Shown piece by piece: positions 55,238 through 64,000 of a DNA stretch of 64,000 nt. The stretch spans positions 167,783,084 through 167,847,083 of the forward strand of contig JAIOJX010000030.1 in the NCBI GenBank assembly GCA_022376925.1. The letters run 5' to 3'. Each line of letters opens with the position of its first letter. The stretch's first letter is position 1. The DNA comes from Tragulus kanchil. Taxonomy: Eukaryota; Chordata; Mammalia; Artiodactyla; Tragulidae. The position numbers and the translations under genes were made by a program. The notes under the pieces were generated by a model. The model was not told the DNA's origin. It was given only the letters and a program-made list of their open reading frames with translations, and did not search any database.

Positions 55238-55508
55238 GGTTTTTAAATTTTGGCCTATTTTATTGGTTATTTATTTATTTATTTTCATCCATCTTTATTC
55301 TTTTGGCCTGTATGGGCCTCCCATTGCAGTGACCTCTCGCTGCAGAGCACCAGCTCTGGGCGCATGCACTCCACAGCACTGGCTCATAATTGGACACACT
55401 GGTCCAGCCACTCTGTGGCACATGGGATCTTCCCAGGCCAGGGATCGAACCGGTGCCCTTTGCCCTGCAAGGTGGACTCTTTAGCCATTGGACCACCAGG
55501 GAAGCCCC
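55238..55508 (-). mobile_element. CHR-like SINE (long form), antisense
   Basis: 'ttttggcctattttattgg', 'tggcctgtatgggcctcccattgcagtg', 'actggctcataattggacacactggtccagcc', 'gggatcgaaccggtgccc' and terminal 'ccaccagggaagccc'. Confidence 0.8.
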
Positions 55509-55539
55509 CTTTTTTTTCTTTTTTAAATTATTTACTTAT

Positions 55540-55871
55540 TTACTTTTGGCTATTCTGGGTTTTCACTGCTGGCACAGGCTCTTCTCTAGTTGCAGGGAGT
55601 GGGGGCTGCTTTCTAGTGGAGGTGAGTAAGCTTCTTGTTGTGGTGCCTTCTCCTGTTGTGGAACTCTAGCTCTAGGGCCCACGGGCTTCAGTAGTTGCAG
55701 CACATGGGCTCAATAGTTGCAGCTCCAAGGCTCTAAAGCACAGGCTCAGTAGTTGTGGCTCACGGGGTTAGTTGCTCCACAGCATGTGGGATCTTCTCTG
55801 ATCAGGGATCGAACTCGTGTCTCCTGCACTGGCAGGCAAACCCTTTACCACTGAGTTACCAGGGAAGCCCG
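55540..55871 (-). mobile_element. CHR-1 type SINE, antisense
   Basis: About 330 bp: 'gttgtggtgccttctcctgttgtgg', 'gggcccacgggcttcagtagttgcagc', 'gctccacagcatgtgggatcttctctgatcagggatcgaactcg' and 'gagttaccagggaagccc'. It stands directly next to the preceding CHR-like element. The 139-codon plus frame across both is SINE-derived. Confidence 0.85.
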
Positions 55872-56065
55872 CATGAGTGGTTTTAATGTATTCCAACTGT
55901 TCTTTGTAAGCTAGTAAGTTTATATTGTAATACCTGATTCATAATTTTTTAAAAAGTGAATCCATGAGGTCTCTAGTTTTGCCTACCTTAGGTCTGTGAA
56001 CACATTTATACTATGAGATATCTCTGTCTCTATCTCTGGATGATATTATCTGAATTAAATTTATA

Positions 56066-56252
56066 GGGGACTTCCTGGTGGTCCAGTGGTTACGAATCTG
56101 CCTTGGAATGCAGAGGACGTGGGTTCAATCCCTGGTCAGAGAACTAAGATCCCAAATGCCACAGAGCAACTAAGCCGGCCCAACCAGAGAGTCTTAGTGC
56201 CACGAGGAAAGATCCCACATGCTCCAACTGAGGCCTGATACAGCCTTTTTTT
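56066..56252 (+). mobile_element. CHR-2 SINE, sense
   Basis: 'ggggacttcctggtggtccagtggttacgaatctg', 'gtgggttcaatccctggtcagagaactaagatccc', then a tail part 'tgctccaactgaggcctgatacagcc' and T-run. The distal part reappears at 57331-57385 through duplication 15. Confidence 0.85.
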
Positions 56253-56435
56253 TTTATTTAATATAAAGAAACTGGTCAAAATGGCCCGCACATTCACGTG
56301 AACTAGGAAGTATTATTCAATGTTAATTGAAATCTACTATTAAAATTTAGGTTTCTTGATCTAATATAGACATTTCTTTAGAGTCATCAATATTAAGTGT
56401 AATACTATATTGTACCTAGGTGTGAAAAGTAAAAC

Positions 56436-56636
56436 TGTTAGTCTCTCAATAGTTCAACTCTGTGACCCCATGGACCATAGCCTGCCAGGCTCCCCTGTCT
56501 ATGAATTCTCTAGGCAAGAATACTGGAGTAGGTAGCCATTGCCTTTCTCCAGGGGATCTTCCTGACCCAGGGATCAAACCTGTGTCTCCTACATTAGCAG
56601 GTGGCTTCTTTACCAGCTCAGCCACCAGGGAAGCCT
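56436..56636 (-). mobile_element. Bov-tA SINE, antisense (first copy)
   Basis: 'ctgtgaccccatggaccatagcctgccaggctccc', 'aggcaagaatactggagtagg', 'ggatcttcctgacccagggatcaaacctg' and 'agctcagccaccagggaagcc'. Duplicate at about 57567-57767, which lacks one C of 'ctccc'. Confidence 0.9.
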
Positions 56637-57040
56637 AGATTTAAGAGAAGTCAAATAAAACCCTAATGTATCTATTCCAAGAAAAATAACTTGAGCTTTT
56701 GGGTAAAACATTTTAAAAATAATTATATTTTAAAATTGTCTTACAGATCTTTGGTAACTTAAAAGTTCTAAAATTGTGCTAATCTAAGTGATGGAAGTTT
56801 ACTGAATAGCTAGATAATTTCTGAAACATAAGGTACTAAGCCATCAATTAGTAATGGAAAAACTAAAGGTATTTAGAACTATTAATGAAAATATATGGCT
56901 CCATCCTGAAATGCTCTCTGTAAGAAAACAAATGTTTTTAGAAATTATCAGATATTTATGTTCACCAATATACAGAATGCTAATGTAAAAGATGGTTCAT
57001 ATTGCTTACTTTAGTTTTCACTATAAATTAAGGTTTTTAA
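56637..57040. other. AT-rich sequence, no gene (duplicated at 57768-58170)
   Basis: No frame. Probably retroviral interior or L1-like, not assignable. Confidence 0.35.
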
Positions 57041-57330
57041 GAGCTGAGGATTCTAGTTGTGGTCCATATACACAATGGAATATTACTCAGCTATAATTGC
57101 ATATGAATAGGTTCTAATGAGGTGGAAGAACCTTGAGCTGATTATACAAAGCGAAGTAAGCCAGAAAGAGAAAGACAAATATTGTACATTAATGCATACA
57201 TATGAAATTTAGAAAGATGGTACTAATGAATCTACTTGCAGGGCAGCAATGGAGATGCATCGAGAACAGACTTTTGGACACAGCTGCGTGAAGGTAGGAT
57301 GATCTGAGAGAGCAGCATTGGAGACAGCCA
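57040..57330 (+). mobile_element. L1 3' end, sense (first, partial copy)
   Basis: 'tggtccatatacacaatggaatattactcagctat', 'aagcgaagtaagccagaaagag', 'aagatggtactaatgaatctacttgcagggcagc' then cut at the junction of duplication 15. Fuller copy at 58171-58600. Confidence 0.85.
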
Positions 57331-57566
57331 TTAGTGCCACGAGGAAAGATCCCACATGCTCCAACTGAGGCCTGATACAGCCTTTTTTATTTAATATAAA
57401 GAAACTGGTCAAAATGGCCCGCACATTCACGTGAACTAGGAAGTATTATTCAATGTTAATTGAAATCTACTATTAAAATTTAGGTTTCTTGATCTAATAT
57501 AGACATTTCTTTAGAGTCATCAATATTAAGTGTAATACTATATTGTACCTAGGTGTGAAAAGTAAA

Positions 57567-57767
57567 ACTGTTAGTCTCTCAATAGTTCAACTCTGTGACC
57601 CCATGGACCATAGCCTGCCAGGCTCCCTGTCTATGAATTCTCTAGGCAAGAATACTGGAGTAGGTAGCCATTGCCTTTCTCCAGGGGATCTTCCTGACCC
57701 AGGGATCAAACCTGTGTCTCCTACATTAGCAGGTGGCTTCTTTACCAGCTCAGCCACCAGGGAAGCC
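57567..57767 (-). mobile_element. Bov-tA SINE, antisense (duplicate copy)
   Basis: Copy of 56436-56636 in duplication 15. The 75-codon plus frame here is SINE sequence. Confidence 0.9.
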
Positions 57768-58170
57768 TAGATTTAAGAGAAGTCAAATAAAACCCTAATG
57801 TATCTATTCCAAGAAAAATAACTTGAGCTTTTGGGTAAAACATTTTAAAAATAATTATATTTTAAAATTGTCTTACAGATCTTTGGTAACTTAAAAGTTC
57901 TAAAATTGTGCTAATCTAAGTGATGGAAGTTTACTGAATAGCTAGATAATTTCTGAAACATAAGGTACTAAGCCATCAATTAGTAATGGAAAAACTAAAG
58001 GTATTTAGAACTATTAATGAAAATATATGGCTCCATCCTGAAATGCTCTCTGTAAGAAAACAAATGTTTTTAGAAATTATCAGATATTTATGTTCACCAA
58101 TATACAGAATGCTAATGTAAAAGATGGTTCATATTGCTTACTTTAGTTTTCACTATAAATTAAGGTTTTT

Positions 58171-58610
58171 AAGAGCTGAGGATTCTAGTTGTGGTCCATA
58201 TACACAATGGAATATTACTCAGCTATAATTGCATATGAATAGGTTCTAATGAGGTGGAAGAACCTTGAGCTGATTATACAAAGCGAAGTAAGCCAGAAAG
58301 AGAAAGACAAATATTGTACATTAATGCATACATATGAAATTTAGAAAGATGGTACTAATGAATCTACTTGCAGGGCAGCAATGGAGATGCATCGAGAACA
58401 GACTTTTGGACACAGCTGCGGTGAAGGTAGGATGATCTGAGAGAGCAGCATTGGAGCATGTCCACTGCCATATGTAGACACCCAGTGGAATTTGCTGTAT
58501 AACACAGAGAACCCAAGACCAGTGCTCTGTGACAACCCAGAGGGGTGGGATGGGAAGAGAGGTGGGAGGGAGGCCTAAGGTATAGCTATGGCTGATTCAT
58601 GTTAATTACT
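58171..58610 (+). mobile_element. L1 3' end, sense (fullest copy)
   Basis: Continues past the break of the first copy to 'cagtggaatttgctgtataacacagagaaccc', 'gtgctctgtgacaacccagaggggtggg', 'gtgggagggaggcc' and 'atggctgattcatgttaatta'. A third partial copy is at 59521-59730. Confidence 0.85.
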
Positions 58611-60594
58611 GACAGTTTACCAGGTAGACACGTTATACATTATTTCTAGATGGAAGCCACTAATTTGAATTATTCTAGAAAAATAATGTGTATAGGCATT
58701 TTTAGTATATGATGATATACCCTTTATTTTTTAACTAGAACCCTACAGTGCCCAGTAATCATGAATAAATTTATAGATGTGTTTTTTCAAACAAAAAGAC
58801 TTCAGGAGTCTAATTTAAACTGGTAATTAAAACTACCAGGAATAATACAGAAACATTTCAGTATACAGTAGGAAATAGATGTGTTTTCAGTAAAAAAAGA
58901 TATGAGTAATGGAATTACATTTTATTGAGCAAAAAGAATGAGTTGGTTGGTTTTATTTGGAAAGAAAAACATATAAGGGACAGGCTGATACGGATACAGA
59001 AATGGATGAAAGATTGTGGAAAAGAAACCTGAGAAAAAAGCTTTATGCATGGTTAGGATTAAGATTAACTAAATTTAGATTGAAGTTAACCAAGTGAATG
59101 GATCTGGTTAAACTAATGCATGACTGGAATTTGATTTCTCTGTTAGAAGTCCTCCTTTTTGATAACAGATTGTGTGAGTTTCTGTGCCCTTAAGTGATCC
59201 ATGTTTGTTTTCTTGTTTTACGACTTTGGTTTTGTTTCACAGTGACCTGTGATCCTGTTGCATTTTAAACCTTTCTGATATTTTAAACAAACCTCCCAAA
59301 TATCAAACTCTAATGAAAGTTCTTTTAGCCTCCAGCTGATCTGGGATACTTTAAAGGAACATCTCTGAGACATCTCAGAGAGAAATGTTAAACTGACTTC
59401 AAAAACATCTGTCAAGTGATTGAAGCTGAACCTTAGGTTATAGCATAGTCATAAATATCGTTAATATAGATAGTCCATATGAATGGAATTTGCTGATAAC
59501 ATCAGAGAACAGGGGGGCATCTTTTGGACACAGCTGCGGTGAAGGTAGGATGATCTGAGAGAGCAGCATTGGAGCATGTCCACTGCCATATGTAGACACC
59601 CAGTGGAATTTGCTGTATAACACAGAGAACCCAAGACCAGTGCTCTGTGACAACCCAGAGGGGTGGGATGGGAAGAGAGGTGGGAGGGAGGCCTAAGGTA
59701 TAGCTATGGCTGATTCATGTTAATTACTGACAGTTTACCAGGTAGACACGTTATACATTATTTCTAGATGGAAGCCACTAATTTGAATTATTCTAGAAAA
59801 ATAATGTGTATAGGCATTTTTAGTATATGATGATATACCCTTTATTTTTTAACTAGAACCCTACAGTGCCCAGTAATCATGAATAAATTTATAGATGTGT
59901 TTTTTCAAACAAAAAGACTTCAGGAGTCTAATTTAAACTGGTAATTAAAACTACCAGGAATAATACAGAAACATTTCAGTATACAGTAGGAAATAGATGT
60001 GTTTTCAGTAAAAAAAGATATGAGTAATGGAATTACATTTTATTGAGCAAAAAGAATGAGTTGGTTGGTTTTATTTGGAAAGAAAAACATATAAGGGACA
60101 GGCTGATACGGATACAGAAATGGATGAAAGATTGTGGAAAAGAAACCTGAGAAAAAAGCTTTATGCATGGTTAGGATTAAGATTAACTAAATTTAGATTG
60201 AAGTTAACCAAGTGAATGGATCTGGTTAAACTAATGCATGACTGGAATTTGATTTCTCTGTTAGAAGTCCTCCTTTTTGATAACAGATTGTGTGAGTTTC
60301 TGTGCCCTTAAGTGATCCATGTTTGTTTTCTTGTTTTACGACTTTGGTTTTGTTTCACAGTGACCTGTGATCCTGTTGCATTTTAAACCTTTCTGATATT
60401 TTAAACAAACCTCCCAAATATCAAACTCTAATGAAAGTTCTTTTAGCCTCCAGCTGATCTGGGATACTTTAAAGGAACATCTCTGAGACATCTCAGAGAG
60501 AAATGTTAAACTGACTTCAAAAACATCTGTCAAGTGATTGAAGCTGAACCTTAGGTTATAGCATAGTCATAAATATCGTTAATATAGATAGTCC
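58403..60594. repeat. tandem duplication 16, unit 1118 bp
   Basis: Copy A 58403-59520, copy B 59521-60594, start 'cttttggacacagctgcgg'. It overlaps duplication 15, so the L1 segment at its start occurs three times. The end of copy A ('catatgaatggaatttgctgataacatcagagaacagggggg') is a scrambled echo of L1 bases found 1 kb upstream at 58488-58512. Confidence 0.96.
58611..59520. other. AT-rich sequence, no gene (duplicated at 59729-60594)
   Basis: The 65-codon minus frame recurs in both copies but has no domain. Possibly retroviral interior. Confidence 0.35.
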
Positions 60595-61093
60595 AAACTT
60601 TATATGGAATCCTTAACATTATGTAAGGATATATCAGATGTTATCTGTTATAATTTTAGTTATTATCCTAAAATATTATATGTCACAAAAATACCCAAGT
60701 TAACTGCTACTGGCATTGTACTCAGATCTTAAAATGGCATGGTTAAAGTTCTATCCTTTATAGACAGTAATTATTTTATACTGATGCTTTTACAAAATGA
60801 AGATTTTCAAGAAGACTCATAAGAAGAACTTTCTAAGCAAATAAAAATTTCTGATAGCTTTACATAATGCCACTGAATTGGGTAACAAATAACAAAACTC
60901 TAAAGGAAAACTTGATTACTTCATCCAGATTAACAGAAATCATTTACATGGGACTGAATGAACTGGTGAATATGACTTTATAACTTTGGGAAATATACTA
61001 GCTTGAATCTTTATTTTCCAGTAAAACCTTCTCTCATATGCTGTGACCTACAACAAGTTGATCAGTGTTTCATCTTTATTTACAAAGGTATAC
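60595..61093. other. AT-rich sequence, possible retroviral envelope-side remnant
   Basis: Short frames interrupted by stops. Nothing decisive. Confidence 0.3.
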
Positions 61094-61141
61094 ATTATCT
61101 TTTTTTCTCTCTACCTGATCTTGCCAGAATTTTTAAGTTTT

Positions 61142-61426
61142 GGTTTTGTTTTTTTTTTTTTTTAATTTTGGCCTCTCTTATTGTTTTTTTATTTATTTAT
61201 TTTCATCCATCTTTATTCTCTGGCCTGTGTGGGCCTCCCACTGCAGCGTCCTCTCTTGTTGCAGAGCACCGGCTCTGGCCGCACGTGCTCCAGAGCACTG
61301 GCTCATAATTGGACACACCGGTCCAGCCACTCCACGGCATGTGGGATCTTCCTGGGCCAGGGATTGAACTGGCGCCCCTTGCAGTGCAAGGCGGGCTCTT
61401 AACCCACTGGACCACCAGGGAAGCCC
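61142..61426 (-). mobile_element. CHR-like SINE, antisense, with target-site duplication
   Basis: Long-form CHR-like element flanked by 'gatcttgccagaattt' at 61118 and 61427, a 16 bp target-site duplication. Duplicate at 62252-62531, whose left target repeat is damaged. Confidence 0.88.
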
Positions 61427-61430
61427 GATC

Positions 61431-61889
61431 TTGCCAGAATTTGATCTACTTGATCCAGCTGCCTTTCGTGTGGACTTGATGGTTTCTCACAACTGGATTA
61501 CAACTATTTATACTAATCATTGTTTTAATTTGTTGTTTCCAAATTGTTTATGCTTTGTGCCTCCCTGCTACGCTATGACTTCATCTATGTTCCTAGCTGT
61601 ATTCCTTGAATTTTGCCTATTTTATAAGACTGTTGTCTTTTACAGTACCCATTGTGTAACCAGGCCTCCAACAAAATTGGTGATGGCTAAGCATCTTGAC
61701 AAAATAGATGCTTATGACTCTCATAATTTTAACAATGTGATTCTAGGTATGGGAAGACACAATAAGGGAAAACATTTCCTGGATCCTAGTGCTAAGAGAC
61801 GACAGAGGGTCCAGAGAATCTTTCATTATCAGCAGGGCCTAATCTGGAACTTGGCATATCAGCAGGAACTTTGGCCTGATTTGGGATGA
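61431..61889 (+). pseudogene. 152-codon open stretch, retroviral-interior or chance
   Basis: Begins inside the SINE target-site repeat and ends at the proposed right LTR start. It is T-rich with a hydrophobic first half, and its frame differs from the membrane-anchor-like frame. It has no known family. Repeated exactly at 62536-62994. Most likely a frame of decayed retroviral sequence rather than a gene. Confidence 0.2.
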
Positions 61890-63595
61890 GCCTCCCTGTG
61901 CCATGGGACAGAAATTGGTCATGAAATGTCTCCCCATTATTGGTTGAATTCCGGACCAAGAGGAGGATCTGAGAAATGGAATATTTCCTCCTGCATCAGT
62001 AAACAAGGATGTCACAGTCATCAGCGATTCCAGCCCTCCAACATGAGCTGGTGAGCCTGAGGTAATAAGGAAGGACAAGAATACCTGGCATCTAGCAGCC
62101 ATCAAACTGCAACCGCACCTCCAGTGAGCCCTAAGGAAACTCAGGATATGGAAACAGGATACAGGCCCCAGATAGGTGAGGTACATATCAAAGGAAGGAC
62201 TGCAGTGAGTCTAATTATCTTTTTTCTCTATTCTTGCAAATTTTTAAGTTTTGGTTTTGTTTTTTTTTTTTAATTTTGGCCTCTCTTATTGTTTTTTATT
62301 TATTTATTTTCATCCATCTTTATTCTCTGGCCTGTGTGGGCCTCCCACTGCAGCGTCCTCTCTTGTTGCAGAGCACCGCTCTGGCCGACGTGCTCCAGAG
62401 CACTGGCTCATAATTGGACACACCGGTCCAGCCACTCCACGGCATGTGGGATCTTCCTGGGCCAGGGATTGAACTGGCGCCCCTTGCAGTGCAAGGCGGG
62501 CTCTTAACCCACTGGACCACCAGGGAAGCCCGATCTTGCCAGAATTTGATCTACTTGATCCAGCTGCCTTTCGTGTGGACTTGATGGTTTCTCACAACTG
62601 GATTACAACTATTTATACTAATCATTGTTTTAATTTGTTGTTTCCAAATTGTTTATGCTTTGTGCCTCCCTGCTACGCTATGACTTCATCTATGTTCCTA
62701 GCTGTATTCCTTGAATTTTGCCTATTTTATAAGACTGTTGTCTTTTACAGTACCCATTGTGTAACCAGGCCTCCAACAAAATTGGTGATGGCTAAGCATC
62801 TTGACAAAATAGATGCTTATGACTCTCATAATTTTAACAATGTGATTCTAGGTATGGGAAGACACAATAAGGGAAAACATTTCCTGGATCCTAGTGCTAA
62901 GAGACGACAGAGGGTCCAGAGAATCTTTCATTATCAGCAGGGCCTAATCTGGAACTTGGCATATCAGCAGGAACTTTGGCCTGATTTGGGATGAGCCTCC
63001 CTGTGCCATGGGACAGAAATTGGTCATGAAATGTCTCCCCATTATTGGTTGAATTCCGGACCAAGAGGAGGATCTGAGAAATGGAATATTTCCTCCTGCA
63101 TCAGTAAACAAGGATGTCACAGTCATCAGCGATTCCAGCCCTCCAACATGAGCTGGTGAGCCTGAGGTAATAAGGAAGGACAAGAATACCTGGCATCTAG
63201 CAGCCATCAAACTGCAACCGCACCTCCAGTGAGCCCTAAGGAAACTCAGGATATGGAAACAGGATACAGGCCCCAGATAGGTGAGGTACATATCAAAGGA
63301 AGGACTGCAGTGAGTCCAGACTCCCGCATCTTCCCATATATAGAAAAGTGATAGGTTCCTTAACTTGGGATATATGGTTCTCTTTAATTAACAATCATGC
63401 TTTGATGTAGGGACTACCTGCCCTTTGTTGAAAATCTTCTATGTAATGAAGCTCCCCTGCTCACCTCCCTGAAGCGGTTCCCTCAGGGTTACTTGACATG
63501 CTATCTCCTGAGCTTGAAATCCTAAAATTTCCTACCAAATAAAGCATAACTCTCAACTTTTGGGTTATGAGTATTTTTCGTAAACCTGCTTTTCT
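61887..63595 (+). mobile_element. LTR-like block 2 (right) of the endogenous retrovirus, spread over duplication 17
   Basis: Starts near 'tgagcctccctgtgccatggg'. The first half (61887-62213) is repeated at 62992-63320 and continues through 'gatatatggttctctttaattaac', 'ggttccctcagggttacttgacatgc' and AATAAA at 63538-63543 to 'tgggttatgagtatttttcg'. Without the duplication it would be about 600 bp, a usual LTR size. Similar to block 1 over its whole length but clearly diverged from it. Confidence 0.5.
62252..62531 (-). mobile_element. CHR-like SINE, antisense (duplicate copy)
   Basis: Copy of 61142-61426 within duplication 17, with a shorter T-run and a few one-base losses. Confidence 0.85.
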
Positions 63596-63820
63596 GCATT
63601 TTTAAAGTAAATCTCCTGGTGTTCTGAGCTGTGGAAACCTGACCCTTCCTTTCCTCACCTGAACAAACATCCCCAGGACATCCTTTTATCCCTCACAGCA
63701 GGGACGCTGGAAGGTAAAAGTTTCCACCAATTTAAAGGCTTAGATGTTCATTTCTTATTGACTGAATTATTAACAGAGTACAAGGCACATTTTCAGGGCT
63801 TTAGCTGCCTTTCATCAGAG
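63596..63820. other. unique sequence, no gene
   Basis: No repeat or frame recognised. Confidence 0.4.
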
Positions 63821-63910
63821 TTCACAACAAGCCCGTCTTAAGAAGAGGAACCACTGGCCAAGAAAGATTAAGAAACCTGCCCCCAGACCCACAGTCAGAC
63901 CTACCTCTGA
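63821..63910 (+). mobile_element. MIR-like fragment
   Basis: 'cgtcttaagaagaggaaccactggcc', 'agattaagaaacctgcccccagacccacagtcag' keep the MIR order 'gaggaaactgaggc... gttaagtgacttgcccaaggtcacacagc'. Confidence 0.55.
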
Positions 63911-64000
63911 TTGGCCAGCTACACAGCACCCTGGTTCTGTCTGAGCAATTAGAAGCCCTTTAGGATTTGGCAGCTAACTTAGGGAAACGCTGACTCTAAA

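Larger units (their letters stand above)
56194..58459. repeat. tandem duplication 15, unit about 1137 bp
   Basis: Copy A 56194-57330, copy B 57331-58459, start 'ttagtgccacgaggaaag' inside a SINE. T-run length differs (10 versus 6). The junction 'cattggagacagcca|ttagtgcc' replaces 'cattggagcatgtccactgcc' of copy B. Confidence 0.96.
53116..61886 (+). mobile_element. probable decayed endogenous retrovirus interior, with later insertions
   Basis: Lies between two related LTR-like blocks. Most is AT-rich and closed in all frames. Just upstream of the right block a T-rich segment (about 61495-61580) encodes, in one frame, a run of hydrophobic residues followed by a stop, as an envelope membrane anchor and tail would. 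The rest is not recognisable and is interrupted by Bov-tA, CHR and L1 insertions and three tandem duplications. Non-functional; class not assignable by eye. Confidence 0.35.
61094..63320. repeat. tandem duplication 17, unit about 1.11 kb
   Basis: Copy A 61094-62213, copy B 62214-63320. The join is 'gcagtgagtctaattatctt', where copy B's own end reads 'gcagtgagtccagactcccg'. The 5' flank of the SINE differs ('ctgatcttgccagaattttt' versus 'ttcttgcaaattttt'), as do its T-run and a few bases ('ggctctggccgcacgtgc' versus 'gctctggccgacgtgc'). Confidence 0.96.

Noticed and set aside
61431..61889. 152-codon frame as an intact gene
   Set aside because: It lies between a SINE and an LTR-like block, is T-rich, has no family match, and its doubling is due to duplication 17.
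1697..63320. The 1.1 kb tandem pairs as satellite DNA or a new transposon family
   Set aside because: Each pair has different content, the copy number is two at each site, there are no shared termini, and the edges cut through known elements.

Overview
The window looks like ruminant (probably bovid) nuclear DNA. It carries many Bov-tA type SINEs (tRNA-like head, then the BovB-derived body with a 'cctggagaatcccatggacagagg'-type core), tRNA-Glu-derived CHR SINEs typical of Cetartiodactyla, artiodactyl L1 3' ends, and old MIR, L2, MER5A and mariner relics. I found no convincing protein-coding gene, rRNA, tRNA or CRISPR array. All longer open frames are short, are shared with repeats, or occur on both strands of GC-rich DNA. 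The best exon-like element is a Kozak-ATG mini-frame near 25.1 kb, duplicated near 26.3 kb, and it is weak.

Layout. 0-1.7 kb: a CHR SINE, a GT microsatellite and unique sequence. 1.7-16.9 kb: AT-rich, mostly old L1 DNA in antisense orientation (3' end, RT region, endonuclease region, ORF1 side, then a second L1 3' end and more L1-like DNA), broken by SINEs. 16.9-24.2 kb: mixed unique DNA, an L1 3' end, CHR SINEs, a mariner miniature element and an L2. 24.2-50.2 kb: GC-richer intergenic or intronic DNA with scattered Bov-tA, MIR and L2, a strong CTCF-like motif, a G-rich tract and three AT-rich islands that resemble conserved regulatory elements. 50.2-64 kb: an L1 3' end, then two related LTR-like blocks about 10 kb apart that probably bracket a decayed endogenous retrovirus full of SINE and L1 insertions.

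The dominant structural signal is not a gene. Seventeen times, a segment of about 1.08-1.19 kb is followed directly by a near-identical copy of itself. The repeated unit ignores sequence type: it cuts through SINEs, L1, a mariner element, an LTR and unique DNA. Some units overlap the next, giving triplicated stretches. Junctions carry short scrambled filler, and many copy differences are one-base changes in homopolymers. About 19 kb of the 64 kb is therefore redundant. A near-constant unit length at 17 unrelated places fits an assembly or gap-filling artefact far better than biology, so the true locus is probably about 45 kb. Annotation inside these pairs should be read as one element shown twice.
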